Assembly: GCA_038231215.1 (NCBI GenBank)
Contig: JBBRLS010000008.1
Coordinates: forward strand, 38,878-102,877
From: Schlegelella_A sp038231215
Lineage (GTDB): Bacteria > Pseudomonadota > Gammaproteobacteria > Burkholderiales > Burkholderiaceae_C
Length of the DNA: 64,000 nucleotides
Reading direction: 5' to 3'
In this document: piece after piece, positions 17,761 to 24,897 of the stretch
Position numbering within the stretch: the stretch's first letter is position 1
Layout: every line of letters begins with the position of its first letter
Position numbers and translations under genes: made by a program
The notes under the pieces: generated by a model
Database searches by the model: none
What the model was told of the DNA's origin: nothing
Seen by the model: only the letters and a program-made list of their open reading frames with translations

Positions 17761-18197
17761 TACTGAAAAGAATAGAAGCACCTGAACGGTACTTTGCGCT
17801 CCGCCCAGTAGTCGGCGGCGTCGCGGAACACGTCGAGCAACTGCTCGCGCGCCTCGCGGTCGAAGCGCGGGTTGTCGGGCAACTGCTCCAGCACGACGAC
17901 GAATCCTGGCTGCGAGCCGGCTTTCTGCACGAGGTCGGTCATGCAGTCGTAGAGCGCATCGAGGTTCTTGCCGAAGTGCGTCGGGAACAGGAACGCTTCG
18001 GCGATGCCTTCGAGAACTTCCTGCTTGGACTGCGCCGCCGTCAGATTGGCATACAGAAAATGCTGCTCGGCGTGATTCGCCGCATGCATGAGATCGTCGA
18101 CGCGATAGGCTCGAATCGACTGCACGATGTTTGGACGGACTGTCTGCAAGAGCATGTCGCGTTCCTCCTGTTCAATAAAATTCGCTAAGGCGCTCAT
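17760..18197 (-). CDS. Barstar-family RNase inhibitor
   Basis: This intracellular inhibitor would protect the producer from the barnase-like RNase encoded immediately upstream. The family signature is FPTHFGKNLDALYDCMTDL, followed by VVVLEQLPDNP and the C-terminal PFRCFYSFQ. The start ATG at 18197 overlaps the RNase stop as ATGA, giving 145 aa. That is longer than classical barstar (about 90 aa) because of an N-terminal helical stretch of about 50 residues. The 4-bp overlap implies translational coupling of toxin and inhibitor. Confidence 0.88.
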   Translation of the reverse strand: MSALANFIEQEERDMLLQTVRPNIVQSIRAYRVDDLMHAANHAEQHFLYANLTAAQSKQEVLEGIAEAFLFPTHFGKNLDALYDCMTDLVQKAGSQPGFVVVLEQLPDNPRFDREAREQLLDVFRDAADYWAERKVPFRCFYSFQ

Positions 18198-18592
18198 GGC
18201 GTGATCCGTTTGAAACTGGCGTAGTGGTCGGCGGTGTAAAAGCAGGCGGCTGGCGCCACCGGAATGCGCCCGCCGCAGACGATCCGGCGCGCGCCGCGGT
18301 CGCGCGCCCCGGGCGTCGCCACCGTGTACTCGCGGTAGAAGCCGCGCGGTTCGGCCGGCAAGGCACGCTCCCGGTTGCCGAATACCGAGCCGTCCTTGGG
18401 CGACACGAACGGGCCGCCAACATGGATGGCGCGATGCACGACTTGCGCTTCGCTGGGTAGCTGTGCCAGGCGCACCGATCCCGAAAACGGTGCCGATTCC
18501 CGCGCTTGTAAGGTGCCGACTGCGAGCAGCCCTGCGACGCCGATTCCCACTCCCCACCGGAGTAGTGGCCGCCAAGGCTGCAGCCGACCCAT
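18194..18592 (-). CDS. Secreted guanyl-specific ribonuclease (barnase/N1 family)
   Basis: The product is an extracellular or periplasmic RNase of 132 aa. An N-terminal hydrophobic segment ending LQA-RES is a signal peptide. The catalytic residues of the N1/barnase family can be placed: Glu88 in GFYREYTV, Arg102 or 103 in GARRIVCGG and His123 in YTADHYASF, the last almost identical to barnase TTDHYQTF. An upstream in-frame ATG at 18658 exists, but a sigma-70-like promoter lies between, so I chose 18592. It could scavenge RNA or act on competitors. Confidence 0.86.
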   Translation of the reverse strand: MGRLQPWRPLLRWGVGIGVAGLLAVGTLQARESAPFSGSVRLAQLPSEAQVVHRAIHVGGPFVSPKDGSVFGNRERALPAEPRGFYREYTVATPGARDRGARRIVCGGRIPVAPAACFYTADHYASFKRITP

Positions 18593-18629
18593 CAAAACCA
18601 CGGGAAATCCCTGAACTGTGAATCCGTAG

Positions 18630-18658
18630 ATGTTACCGAAGCGGGGCGAAAACCTCAA
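18630..18658 (-). promoter_or_regulatory. Sigma-70-like promoter for RNase-barstar operon
   Basis: Reading the minus strand, TTGAGG (18658-18653) and TAACAT (18635-18630) are separated by exactly 17 bp, each matching 4 of 6 consensus positions. Initiation would fall about 30 nt before the ATG at 18592. The surrounding 18600-18790 segment is visibly richer in A/T than its neighbours. Confidence 0.4.
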
Positions 18659-18785
18659 GTTGCTGCCACAAATTAGGGCACGGGAAATAGGGATTAAGTT
18701 GGCGCCTACACCTCTTGCGCGTCAGCAAATACAACTGGAGGCAGGGCTTGTCGTCGATCCGACACGAAAGCCCTTTGGAGTAGCT

Positions 18786-18809
18786 GGCCCGATGTTCTTC
18801 TAACGGGCC
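18786..18809 (-). terminator. Possible weak hairpin at the maeB stop
   Basis: Arms GGCCCG (18786-18791) and CGGGCC (18804-18809) flank a 12-nt loop containing the maeB stop codon. The stem is short and no T-run follows, so termination activity is doubtful. Confidence 0.25.
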
Positions 18810-21094
18810 GCGTTGGCGTCTGCGACAGCCAGCGCCGTCATGTTGATGATCCTGCGCACTGTCGCCGCTGGCGTCAGGATGTGCACCGGTTGCGCGGCAC
18901 CGAGAAGGACTGGCCCGATCGCGATGCCGCCGCCGGCGGCGGTCTTGAGCAGGTTGTAGGCGATGTTGGCGGCGTCGATGTTGGGCAGGACGAGCAGGTT
19001 GGCCTCGCCCGTCAGCGGGCTGTCGGGCATGAGGTCGTTTCGGTAGTGGGCGTCGAGCGCGGCGTCGCCGTGCATCTCGCCGTCGACTTCCAGCCATGCT
19101 GCCTGCGACTGGAGAAGGGCCAGCGCGGCGCGCATCTTCAGCGCCGAGGGCTGGTTGCTGGTGCCGTAGTTGCTGTGCGAGAGCAGCGCCGCCTTCGGCT
19201 TGATGCCGAAGCGCAGCATCTCCTCAGCCGCCATCAAGGTGATTTCGGCGAGCTGCTCGGCCGTCGGGTCGTAGTTGACATGGGTGTCGACGAGCATGAC
19301 CTGGCGGCCGGGCAGGATCAGCCCGTTCATGCAGGCGTAGGTCTTCGCTCCCTCGCGCAGGCCGATCACCTGGTCGATGTAGTGCAGGTGCATGGCGGTG
19401 CCGCCCCAGGTGCCGCACAGCATGCCGTCGACCTCGCCGGTCTTGAGCAGCATCGAGCCGATCAGCGTCAATCGCCGACGCATCTCGATCTTGGCCAGTT
19501 GCGCCGTCACACCTTTTCGCGCCGTGAGACGGTGGTAGGTCTGCCAGTAGTCGCGATAGCGGTGGTCGTCTTCGGTGTTGACGAGGTCGTAGTCGCGCCC
19601 GGCGACCAGGCGCAGGCCGAACTTGGCGACGCGTTGCTCGATCACCGCCGGACGGCCGATGAGCGTCGGCCGCGCCAGGTTCTCGTCGACGACGACCTGC
19701 ACCGCGCGGAGGACACGTTCTTCCTCGCCTTCGGCAAAGGCGATGCGCTTGTGGCTGGCCGTCTTGGCCAGGCTGAAGATCGGCCGCATCGTCGTGCCCG
19801 AGGCGTAGACGAAGGTCTGCAGCTTGGCGCGATAGGCCTCCATGTCGACGATCGGCCGCGCCGCCACGCCGGAGTCGGCCGCGGCCTGCGCCACCGCCGG
19901 GGCGATGCGCATCATCAGGCGCGGGTCGAAGGGCTTGGGGATCAGGTACTCGCGGCCGAAGCTCTGCGTCACCCCGGCGTATGCCGCGGTCACCACTTCG
20001 CTCTGTTCGGCTTGCGCCAGGCCGGCAATGGCGTGCACCGCGGCGATCTCCATCTCGACCGTGATCGTCGTCGCGCCCGAGTCGAGCGCGCCGCGGAAGA
20101 TGTACGGGAAGCACAGGACGTTATTGACCTGGTTCGGGTAGTCGCTGCGGCCAGTGGCGACGATCGCATCGTTGCGGACCGAGTGCACTTCCTCGGGCAG
20201 GATTTCCGGCGTCGGGTTGGCGAGCGCAAAGATGATCGGATTGGGCCGCATGGTCGCCACCATCTCGGGCTTGAGCACCCCGGCGGCCGAGAGGCCCAGG
20301 AAGATGTCGGCGCCTTTCATCACCTCGGCGAGCTTGCGGTGCCCGGTCTTCTGCGCGTAGATGATCTTGTCTTCGTCCATCAGCTCGACGCGTCCCTCGT
20401 AGACGACGCCGGCCAGGTCGGTGACCCAGATGTTCTGGCGCGGCACGCCGAGCTTGACGAGCAGGCCCAGGCAGGCGAGCGCCGCCGCGCCGGCGCCCGA
20501 GGTGACGAGCTTGACCTCGTCGATCTTCTTGCCGCTGACCTTGAGCGCGTTGAGCACGCCGGCGCCGACGACGATCGCCGTGCCGTGCTGGTCGTCGTGA
20601 AAGACCGGGATCTTCATGCGCGAGCGCAGCGCCCGCTCGACGTAGAAGCAGTCCGGCGCCTTGATGTCCTCGAGGTTGATGCCACCGAAGGTCGGCTCGA
20701 GCGCGGCGATCAGTTCGATCAGCTTGTCCAGGTCTTTCTGATTCACCTCGATGTCGAAGACGTCGATGCCGGCGAACTTCTTGAAGAGGACGCCCTTGCC
20801 TTCCATCACCGGCTTGGCCGCCAGTGGGCCGATGTCGCCCAGGCCGAGCACGGCCGTGCCGTTGGTGATGACGGCGACGAGGTTGCCGCGCGAGGTGTAG
20901 CGAAACGCATTGGCCGGGTCGGCGACGATCTCTTCGCAGGCCGCAGCGACGCCGGGAGAGTAGGCGAGGGCGAGGTCGTGCTGGTTGACGAGCTGCTTGG
21001 TCGCGGCGATCGCCACCTTGCCGGGCGTCGGAAACTCGTGATAGTCGAGCGCCGCGCGGCGCAGTTCGGCGGCTCGTTGTTCGGAGATGGGCAT
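18800..21094 (-). CDS. maeB: NADP-dependent malic enzyme, MaeB type, with phosphotransacetylase-like domain
   Basis: The enzyme decarboxylates malate to pyruvate, making NADPH. The 764-aa length is typical of the large MaeB form. The malic-enzyme part (about 1-430) has the start region HEFPTPGKV, the catalytic Lys region YSPGVAAACEEI, the metal site FHDDQHGTAIV and the dinucleotide motif TSGAGAAALAC. The C-terminal 330 residues resemble phosphate acetyltransferase and are usually regulatory (acetyl-CoA sensing). I chose the ATG at 21094; an upstream extension to 21301 overlaps the thiL start region and looks non-coding. Confidence 0.94.
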   Translation of the reverse strand: MPISEQRAAELRRAALDYHEFPTPGKVAIAATKQLVNQHDLALAYSPGVAAACEEIVADPANAFRYTSRGNLVAVITNGTAVLGLGDIGPLAAKPVMEGKGVLFKKFAGIDVFDIEVNQKDLDKLIELIAALEPTFGGINLEDIKAPDCFYVERALRSRMKIPVFHDDQHGTAIVVGAGVLNALKVSGKKIDEVKLVTSGAGAAALACLGLLVKLGVPRQNIWVTDLAGVVYEGRVELMDEDKIIYAQKTGHRKLAEVMKGADIFLGLSAAGVLKPEMVATMRPNPIIFALANPTPEILPEEVHSVRNDAIVATGRSDYPNQVNNVLCFPYIFRGALDSGATTITVEMEIAAVHAIAGLAQAEQSEVVTAAYAGVTQSFGREYLIPKPFDPRLMMRIAPAVAQAAADSGVAARPIVDMEAYRAKLQTFVYASGTTMRPIFSLAKTASHKRIAFAEGEEERVLRAVQVVVDENLARPTLIGRPAVIEQRVAKFGLRLVAGRDYDLVNTEDDHRYRDYWQTYHRLTARKGVTAQLAKIEMRRRLTLIGSMLLKTGEVDGMLCGTWGGTAMHLHYIDQVIGLREGAKTYACMNGLILPGRQVMLVDTHVNYDPTAEQLAEITLMAAEEMLRFGIKPKAALLSHSNYGTSNQPSALKMRAALALLQSQAAWLEVDGEMHGDAALDAHYRNDLMPDSPLTGEANLLVLPNIDAANIAYNLLKTAAGGGIAIGPVLLGAAQPVHILTPAATVRRIINMTALAVADANAAR

Positions 21095-21272
21095 GGTTCG
21101 CTTGGCGGGTCTTCCGCCCGGGGTCGCGGCTCGGCCGCAGCCGGCCATCATTGCAGAGTGCAAGCTGCGTCGACCCCTATATTTCCCGAGGCGTGGCTCG
21201 GCTGATCGCGCCTCGGTGCCGCCGGGCGACCCGGCGCCTCTCGGTGCGGCGCCTATGATCGTCCGCACGACC

Positions 21273-22250
21273 ATGGCGCAGCTCGGCGAGTTCGAAATCA
21301 TTGCCCGTTACTTCACGCCGCCGGTGCGGCGTGCCGCCCTCGGCGTGGGCGACGATTGCGCGTTGCTCACCGTCGCTCCAGGCATGACCTTGGCGGTCTC
21401 GAGCGACATGCTGGTCGAGGGAAGGCACTTCGTCTCGACGGTGGCGCCCGAGCGCCTGGGCCACAAGGCGCTGGCCGTCAACCTGAGCGATCTCGCGGCT
21501 TGCGGTGCGCGCCCGATCGCCTTCACGCTGGCGCTCGCCCTGCCGCAGGCCGACGAGGCGTTTATCGCCCCGTTCGCTCGCGGCCTGCTGGCGCTGGCCG
21601 ACCGGCACGGCTGCGAGCTGGTCGGCGGCGACACGACGCGCGGGCCGCTCACCATCGCCATCACGGTCTTCGGCGAAGTGGCGGCCGGCGCGGCCCTGCT
21701 CCGATCAGGGGCGCGGCCGGGCGACGACGTCTACGTCAGCGGCACGCTCGGCGACGCCCGGCTGGCGCTCGAGGTGTTGCGCGGCACGGCCGACGTCCCC
21801 GGCGAGGGCTTCGTGCGAATACGCCGCGCCATGGAAGAGCCGGAACCACGCGTCGCGCTCGGCATGGCGCTGGCAGGCATCGCGACCAGCGCCATCGACG
21901 TCTCCGACGGGCTCGCCGGCGACTTCGGCCACGTGCTGCGGAGGTCCGGTGTGGCCGGCGTCGTCGACGTCGACGCCTTGCCGTGCAGCGCCGACCTCGC
22001 GGCCCAGCCGCTTGCCACTCAGCGCGATTGCCTGCTTGCCGGCGGCGACGACTACGAGCTGGTTTTCACGGCGTCGGCCGAGCGTCGTGAGGCCGTGGCC
22101 GAAGCGTCGGCGCGTGCCGCGACGACCGTCACACGAATCGGCCGCATCGAAGCCGGAAGCGGCCTTCGCTTCGTCGACGCGAAGGGGCACGACGTGACCG
22201 GCTCGGCCACCTCCTTCGATCACTTCCGCGCGGCGTCGTCGGAGCAATGA
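21273..22250 (+). CDS. thiL: Thiamine-monophosphate kinase ThiL
   Basis: ThiL phosphorylates thiamine monophosphate to the active cofactor thiamine diphosphate. The start MAQLGEFEIIARYF matches the family N-terminus and gives 325 aa, the length of the E. coli enzyme. GVGDDCALL is the metal/ATP site, VNLSDLAACGARP and GGDTTRGP follow, and SDGLAGDFGH and AGGDDYEL are in the C-terminal AIR-synthase-like half. A slightly longer start at 21255 is possible. It overlaps pgpA by 4 bp (ATGA). A TATATT at 21178-21183 could be a -10 box, but no -35 is correctly spaced. Confidence 0.95.
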   Translation: MAQLGEFEIIARYFTPPVRRAALGVGDDCALLTVAPGMTLAVSSDMLVEGRHFVSTVAPERLGHKALAVNLSDLAACGARPIAFTLALALPQADEAFIAPFARGLLALADRHGCELVGGDTTRGPLTIAITVFGEVAAGAALLRSGARPGDDVYVSGTLGDARLALEVLRGTADVPGEGFVRIRRAMEEPEPRVALGMALAGIATSAIDVSDGLAGDFGHVLRRSGVAGVVDVDALPCSADLAAQPLATQRDCLLAGGDDYELVFTASAERREAVAEASARAATTVTRIGRIEAGSGLRFVDAKGHDVTGSATSFDHFRAASSEQ

Positions 22251-22798
22251 GCACCGAGCCCACCCTCAATCCACCGCTGCGCGGCGCCGGTCGCAAGCCG
22301 GACTGGCGCTTCCTGCTCGCTCACCCGGCGCACGTCATCGCCCTCGGCTTCGGCAGTGGTCTCTCGCCCGTCGCGCCCGGCACGTCCGGCACCTTGTGGG
22401 CCTGGTTCGCGTGGGTCGCCTTGCAGCCGGCGATGAGCGATTCCATGCGCGCGCTGCTCCTCGTCGCCTCGACGCTGGTCGGCTGGTGGGCCTGTACCGT
22501 CACTGCCCGCCACCTTGCGCAGGCCGATCCGTCTTCCGTCGTCTGGGACGAGATCGTCGCCTTCTGGCTCGTTCTCTGGCTCGTCACGCCGGCCGGCTTC
22601 TGGGCGCAGGCGATTGCCTTCGGCCTGTTCCGCTTCTTCGACGCCGCCAAGCCCGGCCCGGTCGCCTGGGCCGATCAGCTATTCAAGCATCGGCGCGGCC
22701 AGCCGATCGGCTGGGCACAAGGCTTCGGCATCCTGCTCGATGACTTCGTCGCCGCGCTTTGCACGCTGCTCGTGTTCGCCTTATGGAAGTTCATCTGA
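22247..22798 (+). CDS. pgpA: Phosphatidylglycerophosphatase A
   Basis: This inner-membrane enzyme dephosphorylates phosphatidylglycerol phosphate, the last step of phosphatidylglycerol synthesis. The 183-aa protein has the family motifs GLSPVAPGTSGTL, VWDEIVAFWLVLW and FRFFDAAKPGPV, with about four hydrophobic helices and a final DDFVAALCTLLVFA segment. It overlaps thiL by 4 bp and the next gene by 16 bp. The thiL-pgpA pairing is widespread in proteobacteria. Confidence 0.94.
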   Translation: MSTEPTLNPPLRGAGRKPDWRFLLAHPAHVIALGFGSGLSPVAPGTSGTLWAWFAWVALQPAMSDSMRALLLVASTLVGWWACTVTARHLAQADPSSVVWDEIVAFWLVLWLVTPAGFWAQAIAFGLFRFFDAAKPGPVAWADQLFKHRRGQPIGWAQGFGILLDDFVAALCTLLVFALWKFI

Positions 22799-23289
22799 AC
22801 GACGACGCGGCAACGGCATCGCTCGTCGCGCGCCTTGCTGACTCGTTGCGCGCGCGCGGCGCTTTCATGGCGACGGCGGAGTCGTGCACGGGCGGACTGA
22901 TCGCCGCCGCCTGCACCTCGCTCGCCGGCTCGAGCGAATGGTTCGAGCGCGGCTTCGTCACGTATTCGAACCAGGCCAAGGCCGAGATGCTCGGCGTTCC
23001 TGATGCGCTGATCGAAGCGCATGGCGCAGTCAGCGCCGAGGTCGCGCGGGCGATGGCCGAAGGCGCACTGGTGCATTCGCGTGCTTCCTTTGCCGTCTCG
23101 GTCACGGGAATCGCCGGGCCCGCAGGCGGCTCGATCGACAAGCCCGTCGGCACCGTGTGGATCGCCGTGGCGCAGGCCGGTCGAGCGACGGCCACCTTGC
23201 TGCAGGCCAGCGGCGATCGTGCGGCGATCCGCGGCGCGTCGGTCGTTCGGGCGCTCGAGTTGCTCGTCGCGCTCTGCGAAGCCGGGTGA
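22783..23289 (+). CDS. pncC: Nicotinamide-nucleotide amidohydrolase PncC (CinA C-terminal domain)
   Basis: PncC deamidates NMN to nicotinate mononucleotide in the pyridine nucleotide salvage cycle. The 168-aa stand-alone CinA C-terminal domain shows the active-site segment TAESCTGGLIAAACTSLAGSS and the downstream VTGIAGPAGGSIDKPVG. I chose the ATG at 22783, which begins the family-like sequence and lies in pgpA's last codons. It is the last gene of thiL-pgpA-pncC and converges on holA with only 13 bp between stops. Confidence 0.93.
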   Translation: MEVHLNDDAATASLVARLADSLRARGAFMATAESCTGGLIAAACTSLAGSSEWFERGFVTYSNQAKAEMLGVPDALIEAHGAVSAEVARAMAEGALVHSRASFAVSVTGIAGPAGGSIDKPVGTVWIAVAQAGRATATLLQASGDRAAIRGASVVRALELLVALCEAG

Positions 23290-23302
23290 CCGGATCACAG
23301 AC

Positions 23303-24397
23303 TCAGGCCGTCAGCGCGATTCGCCTTGCAGGGCCACGGCCGGTCCGCGACGTTTCTTCGGCCAGCATCAGCACCAGCCGCTTCAGTCCTTGCCAGGGGT
23401 CGCTCGGCCAGTCGGGGTGCTCCAGCCCCTTGACCAACCCGTCGCAGACGTGCGCGGCTTCGAGCAGATGCGACAGCGTCGATTCGCTCAGCAAGGCGAG
23501 CGCGCGCTCGAAGACACGCTCCTTGGCGCCCCAGACGCGCGCTTCGCGCAGCGCCAGCGGCATCGGCTTGCCGGCGGCCAGCGCGTCCTTCACGCGCTTC
23601 AGGCCGCGAATGTCCTCGGCCAGCGTCCAGTGCACGAACACGGCGGCTTCGCCTTCGGCCTGCAATCCCTCGAGCATGCGCAGTGCGCGTGCCGCCTGGC
23701 CAGCGAGCACGGCCTCGCCGAGCTTGAAGACGTCGTAGCGGGCGACATTCAGCACGGCGGCTTCGATCTGCTCGAAGCTCAAGTCGCCGGGCGGATAGAG
23801 CAGGCCGAGCTTCTGGATCTCCTGGTGCGCCGCGAGAAGGTTGCCCTCGACGCGATCGGCGAAGAAGGCGAGTGCGCGCTGGCCGTCGGCGCCGGCGACG
23901 ACGTTCTGCCCTTGGGTCGCCATGCGTTGGGCGATCCAGGCCGGCAGGGCGCCGCGATCGACGGGGTACACGCGCACGGAGATGCCGGCGCCGTCGAGCG
24001 CCGTGAACCACGCGCTCTTCGACTGCATGCCGTCGAGCTTGGGCAGTTGCACGAGTGTGATGACGTCGCGGCCGGCGCCGGCGATCGCCGCGTCGCAGTA
24101 GCGCTGCAATGCGTCCGATCCGTCCTTGCCGGGCTTGCCGGAAGGGATGCGGATCTCGACGAGCTGCCGGTCGGCGAACAGGCTGAGCGCCTGCGCCGCG
24201 CCGAGCAGGCTGCTCCAGTCGAAATGGTTGCCGGCGACGGTGTGCACCTGGCGCTCGCTGCAGCCGGCCTCGCGTGCCGCGGCGCGGATCGCGTCGCAGG
24301 CTTCCTGGGCGAGCAAGGCTTCCTCGCCCCACACCGTGTAGACCGGGGCGAGGCCGCGCTTCAGGTGCGAGGCGAGCGCGTCGGCCTTGATCTGCAT
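23303..24397 (-). CDS. holA: DNA polymerase III delta subunit
   Basis: The delta subunit opens the beta sliding clamp within the clamp-loader complex. The 364-aa length and the N-terminus (KADALASHLKRGLAPVYTVWGEEALLAQEACDAIR) fit the family. The protein is an AAA-like fold without a functional Walker site, as usual for delta, followed by a C-terminal collar domain (GAKERVFERALALL and onward). It is the third gene of leuS-lptE-holA, with only 5 bp between lptE and holA. Confidence 0.93.
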   Translation of the reverse strand: MQIKADALASHLKRGLAPVYTVWGEEALLAQEACDAIRAAAREAGCSERQVHTVAGNHFDWSSLLGAAQALSLFADRQLVEIRIPSGKPGKDGSDALQRYCDAAIAGAGRDVITLVQLPKLDGMQSKSAWFTALDGAGISVRVYPVDRGALPAWIAQRMATQGQNVVAGADGQRALAFFADRVEGNLLAAHQEIQKLGLLYPPGDLSFEQIEAAVLNVARYDVFKLGEAVLAGQAARALRMLEGLQAEGEAAVFVHWTLAEDIRGLKRVKDALAAGKPMPLALREARVWGAKERVFERALALLSESTLSHLLEAAHVCDGLVKGLEHPDWPSDPWQGLKRLVLMLAEETSRTGRGPARRIALTA

Positions 24398-24402
24398 GGT
24401 GG

Positions 24403-24897
24403 CTAGAGAACCTGAACCGACGCGAGCCGGCGCAGCACCTGCGAGACGATGTCGCTCTGCATGGCGCGATAGAGGAAGGCTTCTTCCTGTTCCTTGGCCA
24501 GCGCCGCACTCTCGGTGTACGTGAGGTCGCGCTTCAAGAGAATCTCGCTCGGCGGAATCAGCTCCTTGCCAGTTGCCGTGCGCAGCGAAAAACGAAAGCG
24601 CGAGCGCAGTTCGAACTCGCGCACCTGGTTGGCGGCGGTCACGGCGACGACGCTCTTCTGTCGCTCGTCGGTGAGCGCCTGCAGCACGACCTCGGCGTCC
24701 TTCGCAGCCTCGACGACCTGCGTCGTCGTGCTCGCGTCGATGTTGCGCTTCAGCTCTTCGGCGAGCGGCGAGCGGGCCGGAAATCCAGCCAGCTGGATGG
24801 TCTTGAAACGAAGCGCCGGCGGGCGCTTCAGCTCGAAGCCGCAGGCGGCGAGGGCAGTGGTGGCGAAGGCCAGGACGAGCGTGCGGCGCGCCGCCAT
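24403..24897 (-). CDS. lptE: LPS-assembly lipoprotein LptE
   Basis: LptE plugs the LptD barrel and helps LPS delivery. The 164-aa protein has a lipoprotein signal with lipobox LAAC (Cys19) followed by GFELKRPP, the characteristic LptE start, and segments FKTIQLAGFPARSPLAEEL and LLKRDLTYTESAALAKEQEEAFLYRAMQ. Its ATG shares one base with the leuS stop codon (TGATG), so translation is probably coupled. The order leuS-lptE-holA is conserved in proteobacteria. Confidence 0.94.
   Translation of the reverse strand: MAARRTLVLAFATTALAACGFELKRPPALRFKTIQLAGFPARSPLAEELKRNIDASTTTQVVEAAKDAEVVLQALTDERQKSVVAVTAANQVREFELRSRFRFSLRTATGKELIPPSEILLKRDLTYTESAALAKEQEEAFLYRAMQSDIVSQVLRRLASVQVL

Noticed and set aside
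17578..17781. A 67-aa minus-strand frame between rsmA and the barstar gene
   Set aside because: It overlaps the rsmA 3' end, reads through the hairpin repeat and shows no signal peptide, domain or ribosome site. It could be a remnant, but I cannot support it as a gene.
18881..21205. A 774-aa open frame antisense to maeB
   Set aside because: Composition typical of high-GC antisense frames (Val, Asp, Arg, Gly, His rich), no domain; maeB on the minus strand is certain.
21087..21272. N-terminal extension of ThiL
   Set aside because: The extra 62 residues overlap the maeB start and are not family-like; the ATG at 21273 matches the ThiL N-terminus and length.
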